From NCBI RefSeq assembly GCF_048569485.1, contig NC_134353.1, forward strand, positions 67,551,730-67,615,729: 64,000 nt of DNA, given 5' to 3'. Positions within the stretch are counted from its first letter, which is position 1. The number at the start of each line of letters is the position of its first letter. The stretch is from Anomaloglossus baeobatrachus (Eukaryota; Chordata; Amphibia; Anura; Aromobatidae). The position numbers and the translations under genes were made by a program. The notes beneath the pieces were generated by a model. It had not been told where the DNA came from. It searched no databases and worked only from the letters and a program-made list of their open reading frames with translations. This document shows, one piece after another, positions 1 through 9,507 of this stretch.

Positions 1-10
1 ACCCGGATCT

Positions 11-1159
11 GTGGCATCTCACGGTCGGCCAACCGTGGGCACTACCAGACCGACCAGACTTGCTGTCTCAAGGGCCGTTTTTCCATCTGAATTCTGCGGC
101 CCTCAACCTGACTGTGTGGCCATTGAGTCCTGGACCCTAGCGTCTTCAGGATTATCTCAAGAGGTCATTGCCACTATGAGACAGGCTAGGAAACCAACGT
201 CCGCCAAGATCTACCACAGGACGTGGAAAATTTTCCTGTCGTGGTGCTCTGCTCAGGGTTTTTCTCCCTGGCCTTTTGCCTTGCCCACTTTTCTGTCCTT
301 CCTTCAATCTGGACTGGAAAAGGGTTTGTCGCTCGGCTCCCTTAAGGGACAAGTCTCAGCGCTCTCTGTGTTTTTCCAGAAGCGCCTAGCCAGACTTCCA
401 CAGGTATGCACGTTCCTGCAGGGGGTTTGTCACATCGCTCCTCCTTACAAGCGGCCGTTAGAACCCTGGGATCTGAACAGGGTGCTGATGGTTCTTCAGA
501 AACCACCATTCGAGCCAATGAGGGATATCTCTCTCTCACGCCTTTCGCAGAAAGTGGTTTTCCTAGTAGCAGTCACTTCTCTTCGGAGAGTGTCTGAGCT
601 AGCAGCGTTGTCGTGCAAAGCCCCTTTCCTGGTGTTTCACCAGGACAAGGTGGTTCTGCGTCCGGTTCCGGAATTTCTCCCTAAGGTGGTATCCCCCTTT
701 CATCTCAATCAGGATATCTCCTTACCCTCTTTTTGTCCTCATCCAGTTCACCAATGTGAAAAGGATTTGCACTTGTTAGATCTGGTGAGAGCACTCAGAC
801 TCTACATTTCTCGTACGGCGCCCCTGCGCCGCTCGGATGCACTCTTTGTCCTTGTCGCTGGCCAGCGTAAAGGGTCACAGGCTTCCAAATCAACCCTGGC
901 TCGGTGGATCAAGGAGCCAATTCTCGAAGCTTACCGTTCTGCTGGGCTTCCGGTTCCCTCAGGGCTGAAGGCCCATTCTACCAGAGCCGTGGGCGCGTCC
1001 TGGGCTTTGAGGCACCAGGCTACGGCTCAGCAGGTGTGTCAGGCGGCTACCTGGTCGAGCCTGCACACTTTCACGAAACACTATCAGGTGCATACCTATG
1101 CTTCGGCGGATGCCAGCCTAGGTAGACGAGTCCTTCAGGCGGCGGTTGCCCACCTGTAG
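11..1159 (+). CDS. DIRS-type tyrosine recombinase (retrotransposon)
   Basis: A 382-residue open frame that reads as the tyrosine recombinase of a DIRS-order retrotransposon, the enzyme that integrates the circular cDNA by strand exchange rather than by a DDE integrase. An N-terminal SAM-like/core-binding part lies at about residues 50-130, and the catalytic part at about 150-380. Visible catalytic-type residues are the arginine pair in LRRVSEL (about 192-193), the HSTR box (H322, R325), W348 and the nucleophile candidate Y358 in KHYQV. The frame runs in from the window edge, so the true start may lie upstream; in DIRS elements this gene overlaps the RT/RNase H gene, which would be to the left. 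The terminal repeat of the element follows directly. Family assignment is from motif recognition; the frame itself looks whole. Confidence 0.85.
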   Translation: MASHGRPTVGTTRPTRLAVSRAVFPSEFCGPQPDCVAIESWTLASSGLSQEVIATMRQARKPTSAKIYHRTWKIFLSWCSAQGFSPWPFALPTFLSFLQSGLEKGLSLGSLKGQVSALSVFFQKRLARLPQVCTFLQGVCHIAPPYKRPLEPWDLNRVLMVLQKPPFEPMRDISLSRLSQKVVFLVAVTSLRRVSELAALSCKAPFLVFHQDKVVLRPVPEFLPKVVSPFHLNQDISLPSFCPHPVHQCEKDLHLLDLVRALRLYISRTAPLRRSDALFVLVAGQRKGSQASKSTLARWIKEPILEAYRSAGLPVPSGLKAHSTRAVGASWALRHQATAQQVCQAATWSSLHTFTKHYQVHTYASADASLGRRVLQAAVAHL

Positions 1160-1625
1160 GAAGGGGCCGTTTTACGGCTCTATTACGAGGTATTATTTTA
1201 CCCACCCAGGGACTGCTTTTGGACGTCCCAATTGTCTGGGTCTCCCAATGGAGCGACAAAGAAGAAGGGAATTTTGTTTACTTACCGTAAATTCCAATTG
1301 GGAGACCCAGCGCCCGCCCCTGTTTTTTTTGTGTACACATGTTGTTCATGTTGAATGGTTTCAGTTCTCCGATATTCCTTCGGATTGAATTTACTTTAAA
1401 CCAGTTTATAATTTTTTTTTCCTCCTTCTTGCTTTTGCACCAAAACTGAGAAGCCCGTGGGAGCACGGGGGGTGTATAGGCAGAAGGGGAGGGGCTTTAC
1501 ACTTTCAGTGTAATACTTTGTGCGGCCTCCGGAGGCATAGCCTATACACCCAATTGTCTGGGTCTCCCAATTGGAGCTAGAAGAAAAGGAATTTACGGTA
1601 AGTAAACAAAATTCCCTTCTTTCAA
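1160..1625 (+). repeat. DIRS terminal region with inverted repeats
   Basis: This non-coding tail of the DIRS element contains two inverted copies of a 29-bp sequence, at 1267-1295 and 1588-1616 (core TTTACTTACCGTAAAT). Each is associated with a copy of the phrase TCTGGGTCTCCCAATTGGA or its complement. Inverted terminal repeats plus an internal complementary region are characteristic of DIRS elements, which lack target-site duplications. The right copy is taken as the outer end of the element (about 1625). Confidence 0.7.
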
Positions 1626-1629
1626 TTTC

Positions 1630-1632
<3 letters not shown>

Positions 1633-1664
<32 letters not shown>
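1633..1664 (+). repeat. Poly(T) run
   Basis: About 32 consecutive T lie between the DIRS end and the Tc1 fragment. It could be a simple repeat or the reversed poly(A) tail of a lost retroposed insert; nothing beside it decides. Confidence 0.8.
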
Positions 1665-1667
<3 letters not shown>

Positions 1668-2097
1668 CAAATGGTGTTATGTTTGCCTCAAGAATTTGTT
1701 GAAATTTCATTGAATCCATTCTTCCCTCTACCTGTCAGAGGTTCCTCGTGCCAATGGCTACAACACAACCCCAAAGCATGACTGATCCACCCCCATGCTT
1801 AATGGTTGGCGATATGTTCTTTTCCTGAAATCCTGTGCCCTTTTTTTTTCCACACATACTTTTGATCATTGTGGCAAAGAGTTCTAGATTAATCTCATCG
1901 GTCCACAGAACTTGTTTCCAAAATGCATCAGGCTTGTTGAGATGTTCTTTTGCATACTTCTGATGCTGAGTTCTATTGTGAGGACAAGAGTTCAAGTTTG
2001 GTGTCATCTGACCAGACTATGTTCCCTTATTATTTCACAAGCTTCTCTAAATGTTGTTGAGCAAATTTTAAATGCCCTTAAAAATAGTTTTTGTTCA
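1665..2097 (-). pseudogene. Tc1-like transposase fragment
   Basis: On the minus strand a 90-residue stretch (1735-2007) carries Tc1 transposase landmarks: a FWKQVLWTDE box with the first catalytic aspartate of the DDE triad, then KHGGGSVMLWGC, the usual block between the first and second aspartates. Both the N-terminal helix-turn-helix part and the C-terminal DPKH/NPIE part are missing, and no terminal inverted repeats flank it. It is an old internal fragment, bounded on the right by the TTAA insertion at 2098. Confidence 0.75.
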
Positions 2098-2298
2098 TTA
2101 ACCCCTTCACGACCGCGGGCAGTAAAATTACGTCCTATTTTAACGTGACTTAACGACCAGGGACGTAATTTTACTGCCTAAACTTCATTTGATTGCCGTG
2201 GCCATAGCAACGGCTTTCAAATGATGTCCCCTGCTGTTTCTTACAGCAGGGGACCTTTGCTTGACCCCAGGGGGGGCGGCATCGCCACCCCCTATCGA

Positions 2299-2519
2299 CG
2301 ATCGATGTGATTGGCTGTTCAAATCTGAACCGCCAACCACATCGATCGCACTAATTTCGGCAAAAATAATGCCCGAATTAGTGCGATCCTGTGAGATCTA
2401 GCTATGAGATGCCGCAGCTGCAGCAGCATATCATAGGTGGACCTTAAACATGCCGCCCCCAGCCCCTGCAGCACTGATTGGAGCGATCGTGCTATGACGC
2501 GCAATCGCTCCAATCAGTG
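2299..2519. repeat. Three successive hairpins
   Basis: Three inverted repeats stand in a row inside the TTAA element. At 2299-2348 the 17-bp arms CGATCGATGTGATTGGC pair with one mismatch and the loop itself folds (GTTCA/TGAAC). At 2344-2388, 18-bp arms pair with two mismatches. At 2472-2519, 16-bp arms CACTGATTGGAGCGAT are perfect. GATCG is shared by all three stems, suggesting they arose from one another. Confidence 0.75.
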
Positions 2520-3301
2520 TGCAGTGGGGCGGTCTGATCTGCCGGTGGCCGCCCTCCCCAGGCCTGTGCTGGCCTGTGAGCCCTCCCCCAACATGTCTGC
2601 AGCGTGGAGTGGCTGGTACTTTTGGTACCACGCCACCGCTGCTGCTGCCGCCGCCGCCTCTGATGTCTCCGCCGCTCCTGCTCCAATGGTAAGTATTCCG
2701 CTCCCTGCGCGCTCCCGTGAAGGCCCCTGCGCGCTCCCGTGAAGGCCCCTGCCCGTGCCCCCCCCGATCTGCCCCCCTACGCCCTGATCTGCCCCCCGGC
2801 ATCCCGATCTGCTACCACCGTTGCTGCTGAGGTCACCGCTGCTGCTGCAAAGTGAGTACTGTGCTCACTTTGCAGCCCGTGCGCGCTCCCGTGGTGCCCC
2901 TGCGCGCTGCCGTGATAGCCCCTGCCGTGCCCCCCCCGCGATCTGCTCCCCCCAACCACCACCCCCCCCGACATCCCGATCCGCTCCCCCCGCGATCTGA
3001 CTGCCTCCCCCATTATTTCTATTCTGCAGCTCCCTCTCCGGTCTCCCCCTCTGCTCTCCCCCTCCCCCTCTGCTCTCCCCCTTGCTCTCCCCCCCCCTCT
3101 GCTCTCAACCCCCCTTGTATCGCATCCGTCCATGCGTCCCGCCAAGCGCTGATCAGGGATGCACATAACGTATCTGCATCCATGGTCAATTTTTGGCGTG
3201 ACTTTTTTTTTTACGTATCCCCGACGCTTTTTTTTTATCGCATCCGACCGTGCGTCCTGCAGCGGCCGATCAGTGCACTGCGTCTGTGCGTTTGAAAAGT
3301 C

Positions 3302-4560
3302 AAATGGCGCTCCTTCTCTTCTGAGCCCCGCCATGCGCTCAAACAATTACTTTCCACCACATATGAGGTATCTGCGTACTCAGGAGAAATTGCACAATAC
3401 GTTTTATGGTGCATTTTTTCCTGTTACCCTTGTGAAAAAAAAAGCTACCTAGTTGAAGCAACCGTTTTGTGGTAAAAAAAAAATTTTTCTTTTCACGGCT
3501 CAACGCTATAAACTTCTGTGAAGCCCCCAGGTGTTCAAAGTGCTCACCAAACATCTAGAAAAATTATTTGAGGGCTCTAGTTTCCAAAATGGTGTAACTT
3601 GTGGGGGAGCTCCACTGTTTAGGCACCATAGGGGGTCTCCAAACGTGACATGGCGTCCGCTAATGATTCCAACCAATTTTGCTGTCAAATGGCGCTCCTT
3701 CTCTTCTGAGCCCCGCCATGCGCCCAAACAATTACTTTCCACCACATATGAGGTATCTGCGTACTCAGGAGAAAATGCACAATACATTTTATGGTGCATA
3801 TTTTCCTGATAGCCTTGTGAAAAAAAAGCTACCTAGTTGAAGCAACCGTTTTGTGGTAAAAAAATTTTTTTTTCTTTTCACGGCTCAACGCTATAAACTT
3901 CTGTGAAGCCCCCAGGTGTTCAAAGTGCTCACCAAACATCTAGAACAATTATTTGAGGGCTCTAGTTTCCAAAATGGGGTCCCTTGTGGGGGAGCTCCAT
4001 TGTTTAGGCACCTCAGGGGGTCTTCAAACCCGACATGGCGTCCGCTAACAGGTGCAGCTAATTTTGCACTCAAAAATTCAAATGGCGCTCCTTGCCTTCC
4101 GAGCACTGCCGTGTGTCCAAACATTTGATTTCCACCACATATGAGGTATCTGCGTACTCAGGAGAAAATGCACAATACATTTTATGGTGCATTTTTTCCT
4201 GTTACCCTTGTGAAAAAAAAAGCTACCTAGTTGAAGCAACCGTTTTGTGGTAAAAAAACATTTTTTTCTTTTCACGGCTCAACGCTATAAACTTCTGTGA
4301 AGCCCCCAGGTGTTCAAAGTGCTCACCAAACATCTAGAAAAATTATTTGAGGCCTCTAGTTTCCAAAATGGGGTCACTTGTGGGGGAGCTCCATTGTTTA
4401 GGCACCTCAGGGGGTCTTCAAACCCGACATGGCGTCCGCTAATGAGTGCAGCTAATTTTGCGTTCAAAAATTCAAATGGCGCTCCTTCCCTTCCGAGCTC
4501 TGCCGTGCGCCCAAACAATTGATTTTTACCACATATGGGGTATCAGCGTACTCGGGAGAA
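3302..4560. repeat. ~390-bp tandem repeat, four copies
   Basis: The phrase AAATGGCGCTCCTT recurs at about 3302, 3687, 4080 and 4474, giving a period of 385-394 bp. Each unit holds an A-run, a TTCACGGCTCAACGC block and CCAAAATGG. Copies 1-3 are close to each other; the last drifts into the AT-rich right part. The array lies wholly within the TTAA element. Confidence 0.85.
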
Positions 4561-5271
4561 CATGCACAATAAATTGTATTGTGTACTTTCTCTTTTCTCC
4601 CTTGTAAAAATGAAAATTTTATGGCTAAAGTAACATTTTTGTGTTAAAAAGTAAAATTTTCATTTTTTCCTTCCACATTGCTTTGGTTCCTGTGAAGCAC
4701 CTAAAGGGTTAATAAACTTATTGGATGTGGTTTTGAGCAGTGTGAGGGGTGTAGATTTTAGAATGGGGTCACTTTTGGGTATTTTCTGTCACCTAGGCCT
4801 CTCAAAGTCACCTCAAATGTAATGTGGTCCCTAAAAAAAATTATTTTGTAAATTTTGTTGGAAAAATGAGAATTTGCTGATGACCTTTGACCCCTTCTAA
4901 CTTCCTAACGGAAAAAAAATTTGTTTCGAAAATTGCGCTGATGTAAAGTAGACAAGTGGGAAATGTTATTTAGTAACTATTTTGTGTGACATATCTCTCA
5001 GATTTATGGGCATAAATTTTCAAAGTTTGAAATTTGCGAAATTTTCAAAATTTTCGCCAAATTTCCTAAATTTTCACAAATAAACGCAAAACATATTGGC
5101 CTAAATTTACCACTGACATGAAGTACAATATGTCACGAAAAAACAATCTCAGAATCGCCAGGATCCGTTGAAGCGTTCCAGAGTTATAACCTGTCAAAGT
5201 GACACTGGTCAGAATTGCAAAAAATGGCCCGGTCATTAGGGTGTTTTAGTGGCCGGGGGTGAAGGGGTTAA

Positions 5272-6636
5272 TAGTCTTGCGTGGTGAGTGTTCCTCACAG
5301 GTGGTCCTTGGCTCTTGGTCAACATCCAGCTAAAATAGGCGCAGGGGTTGGCGGACCCCCTGCAGCACAGCCGGTCACTATTTCTACGGCCACATTTATT
5401 ATGCCCTTGCACACACCCCTGTGTACCACGCAGTCTGCTAGCCCGTTTATACAGTGGCTCGGCTATGCAGCCGCTGTGCAGTGTGTCTCACCCAGTCCAG
5501 GCCCCCTGTCTTTGCTTCTGCTCATCAGCCCCATACACCAGAAATAGCCTGGTGCCGCCCTGCGTCCAATAGTCTAATGTATGGGTGCCTGCCAAATCCC
5601 CATCAACAATGCCGCTTCGGAGGAGTCGCAGCGTACGCCAGTCTTAGCCGTGGTCTCTAGGAACGTGGCGAGTAAAACATTGAGAACCTAGACCAACAAG
5701 ATCATGTGAATTTGGAAACCTTTTACTCCATTACTACATCCACTTTTTTGGATAAATCTTATTTGCTCCTTTAATGTTTTGAGTTTTTTTCCCGTGCGTT
5801 AATATGTCAGTGTTTCCCCCCCGTCGCCTTAATAACATAAACAGCTCGAGTGCACGGCATCATTATTGGTCGCGGCTCTCGTCCGTGTAGGAGGAAGGCC
5901 GGCGCTCACAAATCTAATATGACACGCTCCCTCATAAACACAATGTTTGCTCCTACACAGCCATCACGCACGGTACAATTTGTTCCACCAATTTATACAT
6001 AATTACTTGGGCCCCATATAATTAATTGAGAAGCCTAACGAGTTATTAACTTCTTGTTGCCGTGGTTACCACCTTTCACCTAACGTGATGCCTGCTACCC
6101 GGAAAGCAGCCTCTGTAATTAAGCATTAGGTGTAGCTGTGATGTCCTTATTATTTATTCCTTATTCTACAGTCACGGGGTGTGAGGGGATAACAGGGGAC
6201 TGGGGCTCCTAGACTGGCTGTGTCAGGCTACGGAGCCCTTGCTGTCCTTAATCCCAAAGATACTTCTAATGGTTAAGATGTCTGGGCCGCCTTCCATGCC
6301 CTGCTCCTGGCCAGCTCTGGTCTTATACCCCTACTCCCACACCCCAGGGGAGGACCAGCGCAGGTGTGGTTAAACCCAATGATATAGACAAACAGGAATA
6401 CCAAAAACTGTATCACACAGCTAGCACACATGGAGATATAAGACAATACGTGATAAGAAGAAAATAAAGAGCAGGGAGGAAATAATCAGATGACAAGAGG
6501 ATTTCCACAGCACACTAAGCAGCATGCAACAAGCACACGAACCGGTCTAGTAAAAGCTATAGTCGGCATGGGAAGACCAGCTCCACTATCCTAAAAAGGC
6601 GGAGAGAAACTGAAAGGTCTCCCACAAAATGTGATC
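5272..6636. other. Non-coding stretch, presumed HTT intron
   Basis: No exon, RNA gene or transposon terminus was recognised here. The stretch is mixed-composition, apparently low-copy sequence between the TTAA element and the LINE. Short frames near 5281-5660 overlap one another in all three phases and look like chance. Confidence 0.5.
5985..6170. promoter_or_regulatory. Candidate conserved non-coding element
   Basis: This is a non-repetitive block containing several TAATTA/ATTAATT homeodomain-type cores and a CCGTGGTTACC box, surrounded by otherwise featureless DNA. Clusters like this are often deeply conserved intronic enhancers in vertebrates, but here the suggestion rests only on base composition and motifs. 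No conservation was measured. Confidence 0.2.
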
Positions 6637-6686
6637 AAAAAGGTAATTAGGAGACTTCCGGTTCCGGTCCTGGCTGCGGTGGAGGC

Positions 6687-8324
6687 TTGAGGGAGAAGCT
6701 CCTGCCACCCCCTGGAAAAACCAGTCTGAAAGAAGCCCCCCGCCTCCGGGAACAAGACAAAAATCACTCAGCAGGAAAGCGGAGGCCAGCAGCGATGGAT
6801 CGCTACCTGCTGAGAAGCGCTGGCTGCAGTGAAAGACCCGGGAGGAACGGCGACGCTGCGGCTGGGAGAGATGTGGATGCACTGATCATGGCGCCGGCAA
6901 GCCTGTCGGGGGCGGAGCCAGAGGTGCAGGGGAGAGACGAGACGGATACATGCTGGAAAGGCAGAGTAATGGAGGACACGGCTGAGGAGGCAGAGGAATC
7001 TGGAGCAGGAGAGAGGTGGATGCAGGGGCCAGAGGAGGGCAGCTCACAGTGGGAGGATGAGGGAGACATGGAGGGTGGGCTGAGAGAGGAGGAGGCCGGC
7101 GATATGGAGGGGGGCAGTGGAGGATCAGGAGGGCCGGAGGAAGATGCATGCCAGCAGAGGAGGGAGAGAGGAGGCAAATGGGGGCAATCTCATTACAGGA
7201 GGAGATCATCCTCTGCCATTCCTGGTAAAGGAAGTAAAAAACAGCAAGACACACTACCATCTCAGCCCTATAAGGCGACAGAGGGAGGCAGAGGCTCCAC
7301 ACTAACAAGAAGGTCTATGAAAACAGCACCACCTGCTGGTCACAATAAGCAAGTACAAGAGATACATGTGGACTATAAAAAATTGGCAATAGAAGTGACA
7401 TCTCATCTATCTAAGGAAATAAAAATAGCCATAGAGGCAGCCATACAATCCTCACTAGCCGTCATGCAGAAGCAATTGACTGATCACTCAAATAGACTGA
7501 CAGAAACAGAGCAGAGAATCTCTAATTCTGAGGAGGCAATCTCGACCATGCAAGATCAAATAGCAACTTTAATAAAATCTAATGAATACCTGAAAGACAA
7601 GGCAGAGGACCTAGAAAACAGATCGAGACGAAACAATCTACGTATTGTGGGGTTGCCAGAATCGGTATCATTGGGTCAGCTAGACCGCATCTGTGAGGTG
7701 GAACTACCACAGGCGTTGGGTATAAAAGCGAAATTCAGAGTGGAAAGGGCCCACAGAGTGGGACCATTGAGGCAACAAGAGATGAACAAAGGAGAAGGAC
7801 AAAGCCCAAGCAGTAAATCCCCGCCAAGAGCCAGACAAGTGATAGTCAAATACCTCGACTACAAGCACAAAGAAGAAATATTGAAGGCCTTTATAGAACG
7901 TAAACGGCCCCTACAATACCAAGGAAATAGACTGCTGATCTTTGGGGACTATTCGGTTGATGTATCCAAGCGGAGGAAGGATTTCAGCAAGCTGTGCACA
8001 TTTCTGTACAACAAAAGAGTAAAATGCCAACTACTTTACCCAGCCATACTAAAGGTCAGGAACTCCAATGGAACATTCTCATATTATAAAGACCACAAGG
8101 AAGCGGAAAACATCCTTATGTCAGATCACGACAGAAGTCGGGCAGAGGCTCTGGAGAGGAGATCTAATGAAGGAGGAAATTACAGAAAAGGCTCCTCTAC
8201 AGGTTCAGGAAGAGGGGACGGACAACACAGCAGGCAAACACAACCTGAGACCAACGGAGAGGGGAATCGGAGTCCAGCTCAGCAACCCAGCCCCAGACCG
8301 GACTTCAGGGAGCAGCACTCTTGA
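6687..8324 (+). CDS. LINE ORF1 protein (RNA-binding chaperone type)
   Basis: A 545-residue protein of L1 ORF1p type, which coats the LINE RNA in the cytoplasmic particle. Residues 1-200 are low complexity, first basic then very Glu/Gly-rich. A coiled-coil-like segment (trimerisation region in known ORF1p) covers about 225-310. An RRM-like part begins at RRNNLRIVGLPE (about 313), and a C-terminal domain contains KYLDYKHKEEIL (about 390). The tail is basic and Ser/Gln-rich. The first ATG lies only 36 bp from the element's 5' end; internal ATGs (such as 6795) are alternatives. The frame is uninterrupted. No zinc knuckles are seen, unlike some Tx1 ORF1 proteins. Confidence 0.85.
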   Translation: MREKLLPPPGKTSLKEAPRLREQDKNHSAGKRRPAAMDRYLLRSAGCSERPGRNGDAAAGRDVDALIMAPASLSGAEPEVQGRDETDTCWKGRVMEDTAEEAEESGAGERWMQGPEEGSSQWEDEGDMEGGLREEEAGDMEGGSGGSGGPEEDACQQRRERGGKWGQSHYRRRSSSAIPGKGSKKQQDTLPSQPYKATEGGRGSTLTRRSMKTAPPAGHNKQVQEIHVDYKKLAIEVTSHLSKEIKIAIEAAIQSSLAVMQKQLTDHSNRLTETEQRISNSEEAISTMQDQIATLIKSNEYLKDKAEDLENRSRRNNLRIVGLPESVSLGQLDRICEVELPQALGIKAKFRVERAHRVGPLRQQEMNKGEGQSPSSKSPPRARQVIVKYLDYKHKEEILKAFIERKRPLQYQGNRLLIFGDYSVDVSKRRKDFSKLCTFLYNKRVKCQLLYPAILKVRNSNGTFSYYKDHKEAENILMSDHDRSRAEALERRSNEGGNYRKGSSTGSGRGDGQHSRQTQPETNGEGNRSPAQQPSPRPDFREQHS

Positions 8325-8496
8325 GAGCCACCAAGACACGTGATGACTCTTGAACTGACTTTTACTGGTTTTTCTCTGATCCCCTTGACCAAAGAGGGGG
8401 AGCGGGCCGAGAGGGGGGGGTCGGTGTGAGGGGGAAGGAGAGGGAACCAATCGTTTTTCCTACCTTCGGTGGCAGGGGAGAGGAGAAGATGAGAGG

Positions 8497-9032
8497 TCCT
8501 TTCTCTGCTTCCTCTCTCTCTTCTCCTTCCTCTCCTCCTTCTTTTTATTTTCCTTCTTCTTTTACCTTCTTCCTCTCCTTCTGCCTTTCTTTCTCCTTCT
8601 ACTTCTTCTCCTCCCCCCCTTTTTTTCCTCCTCTTCTCTCTTTTTCCTCCCCTTTCTCTTCCTCTTTTTCTCTCTCTTCTTCTTCTCCTCTCTCTTTTTC
8701 TTCCCTTCTCTCTTCTTCTTCTCCTTTCTCTGCTTCTTCTCCCCTCTCTTTCTTCTTCTTCTTCTTCTTCTTCTTCTCTTCTCTCCTCTTCTTCTTCTCC
8801 TCTCTCTTCTTCTTCTTCTTCTCTTTCTCCTTCTTTTTCTCCCCTCTTCCTCTTTTCTCTCTCTCTCCTCCCTTTTCTCCTCTCTCTTCTTCTTCTCCTC
8901 TCTTTTTCTTCTGCTCTTTCCCCTCTTTTGCCCTCCTCTTCTTCTTCTTCTCGCTTTTCTTCCTCGCCTCTCTCTTTTTCCTCTTCACTCGCTTCTTTTT
9001 CTCTCTTTTCTATGCTCTGCTTCTCTCTCTCT
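8497..9032 (+). repeat. 540-bp polypyrimidine (C/T) tract in LINE spacer
   Basis: The tract is almost entirely C and T (TCTTCT, TTTTTC, CCTCTC mixtures), with fewer than a handful of purines. It lies between ORF1 and ORF2 on the coding strand of the LINE and ends shortly before GTCTTTCAG at 9038-9046, which reads like a 3' splice site. Chance frames through it encode only Ser/Phe/Leu runs (or Lys/Glu runs on the other strand) and are not genes. Confidence 0.95.
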
Positions 9033-9276
9033 GGATTGTCTTTCAGATCTCAATACAGTGGATCCGAACGGGTTGAAAGGAAGGTCCCACAAAATCAGGA
9101 CTAAGCCAGCAGAAGAACTCTCGCTAAGGTTCTACTATATACGACATATTGTTTAAATCTTTGCATAATACTTAAGGTTGTTGTGTGTTACTCGGGGGAA
9201 AAAACATAGAATTTGTTTATCAGGGGGGTGATTAGGGAGACTCATATTTTGGCCAGGAAGAAGGGAAGTCACTAAC

Positions 9277-9507
9277 ATGGCAAAAAGAGCCGAAAGTCCC
9301 TTTAAAGGGAAAACCTGTTTGGTCGTTATAGGAGTTATATTTTTCATATGTTGTATAGGGGTTTATTTACGAGTTGGGGAAAAGAAATGCCATTCTGTAG
9401 GAACCACTTGTGAGTGCATTGTTGACAGTCGTGTCTCTCTTACAGTCGAGGTCTTGAAGGGCAGTATCACCAAGAGCAAACCGTTCAGACAAACATGGTT
9501 CAACTAA
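9277..9507 (+). CDS. Small ORF with one membrane segment, overlaps ORF2 start
   Basis: A 76-residue frame in the LINE inter-ORF spacer. It starts with a basic stretch (MAKRAESPFKGK), then has a strongly hydrophobic run of about 20 residues (CLVVIGVIFFICCIGVYL), then a polar Cys-containing tail. Its stop lies 13 bp inside ORF2 in another frame, an arrangement compatible with termination-reinitiation for ORF2. No family is recognised. It may be chance, or a lineage-specific accessory frame of this LINE; only comparison with other copies can tell. Confidence 0.3.
   Translation: MAKRAESPFKGKTCLVVIGVIFFICCIGVYLRVGEKKCHSVGTTCECIVDSRVSLTVEVLKGSITKSKPFRQTWFN

Larger units (their letters stand above)
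2102..5267. mobile_element. TTAA-flanked non-autonomous DNA transposon, 3.2 kb
   Basis: TTAA lies on both sides (2098-2101 and 5268-5271), and the ends are inverted: CCCCTTCAC on the left and GTGAAGGGG on the right. TTAA duplication is the hallmark of piggyBac and Kolobok superfamilies; the short CCCC terminus does not decide between them. No transposase can be seen. The left third is GC-rich with hairpins and short GC minisatellite steps. The middle is a ~390-bp tandem repeat. The right third is AT-rich. Short open frames inside it are chance. Sequences of this kind are common in frog genomes (recollection, not searched). Confidence 0.75.

Noticed and set aside
2437-3295. Several open frames of 100-190 codons in GC-rich DNA
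   Set aside because: They overlap on both strands within the TTAA element and reflect GC-rich, stop-poor composition; no domain seen.
5281-5660. Possible host exon in three overlapping frames
   Set aside because: No splice-bounded piece matches HTT, and the three frames are equally open.
6803-7308. Minus-strand frames of 124 and 140 codons opposite LINE ORF1
   Set aside because: Shadows of the Glu/Gly-rich part of ORF1 (Pro/Ser/Leu-rich complement).
8426-9076. A 216-residue Ser/Phe/Leu frame and a Lys/Glu-rich frame on the opposite strand
   Set aside because: Both are translations of the polypyrimidine tract; single-composition runs of this kind are not evidence of a gene.
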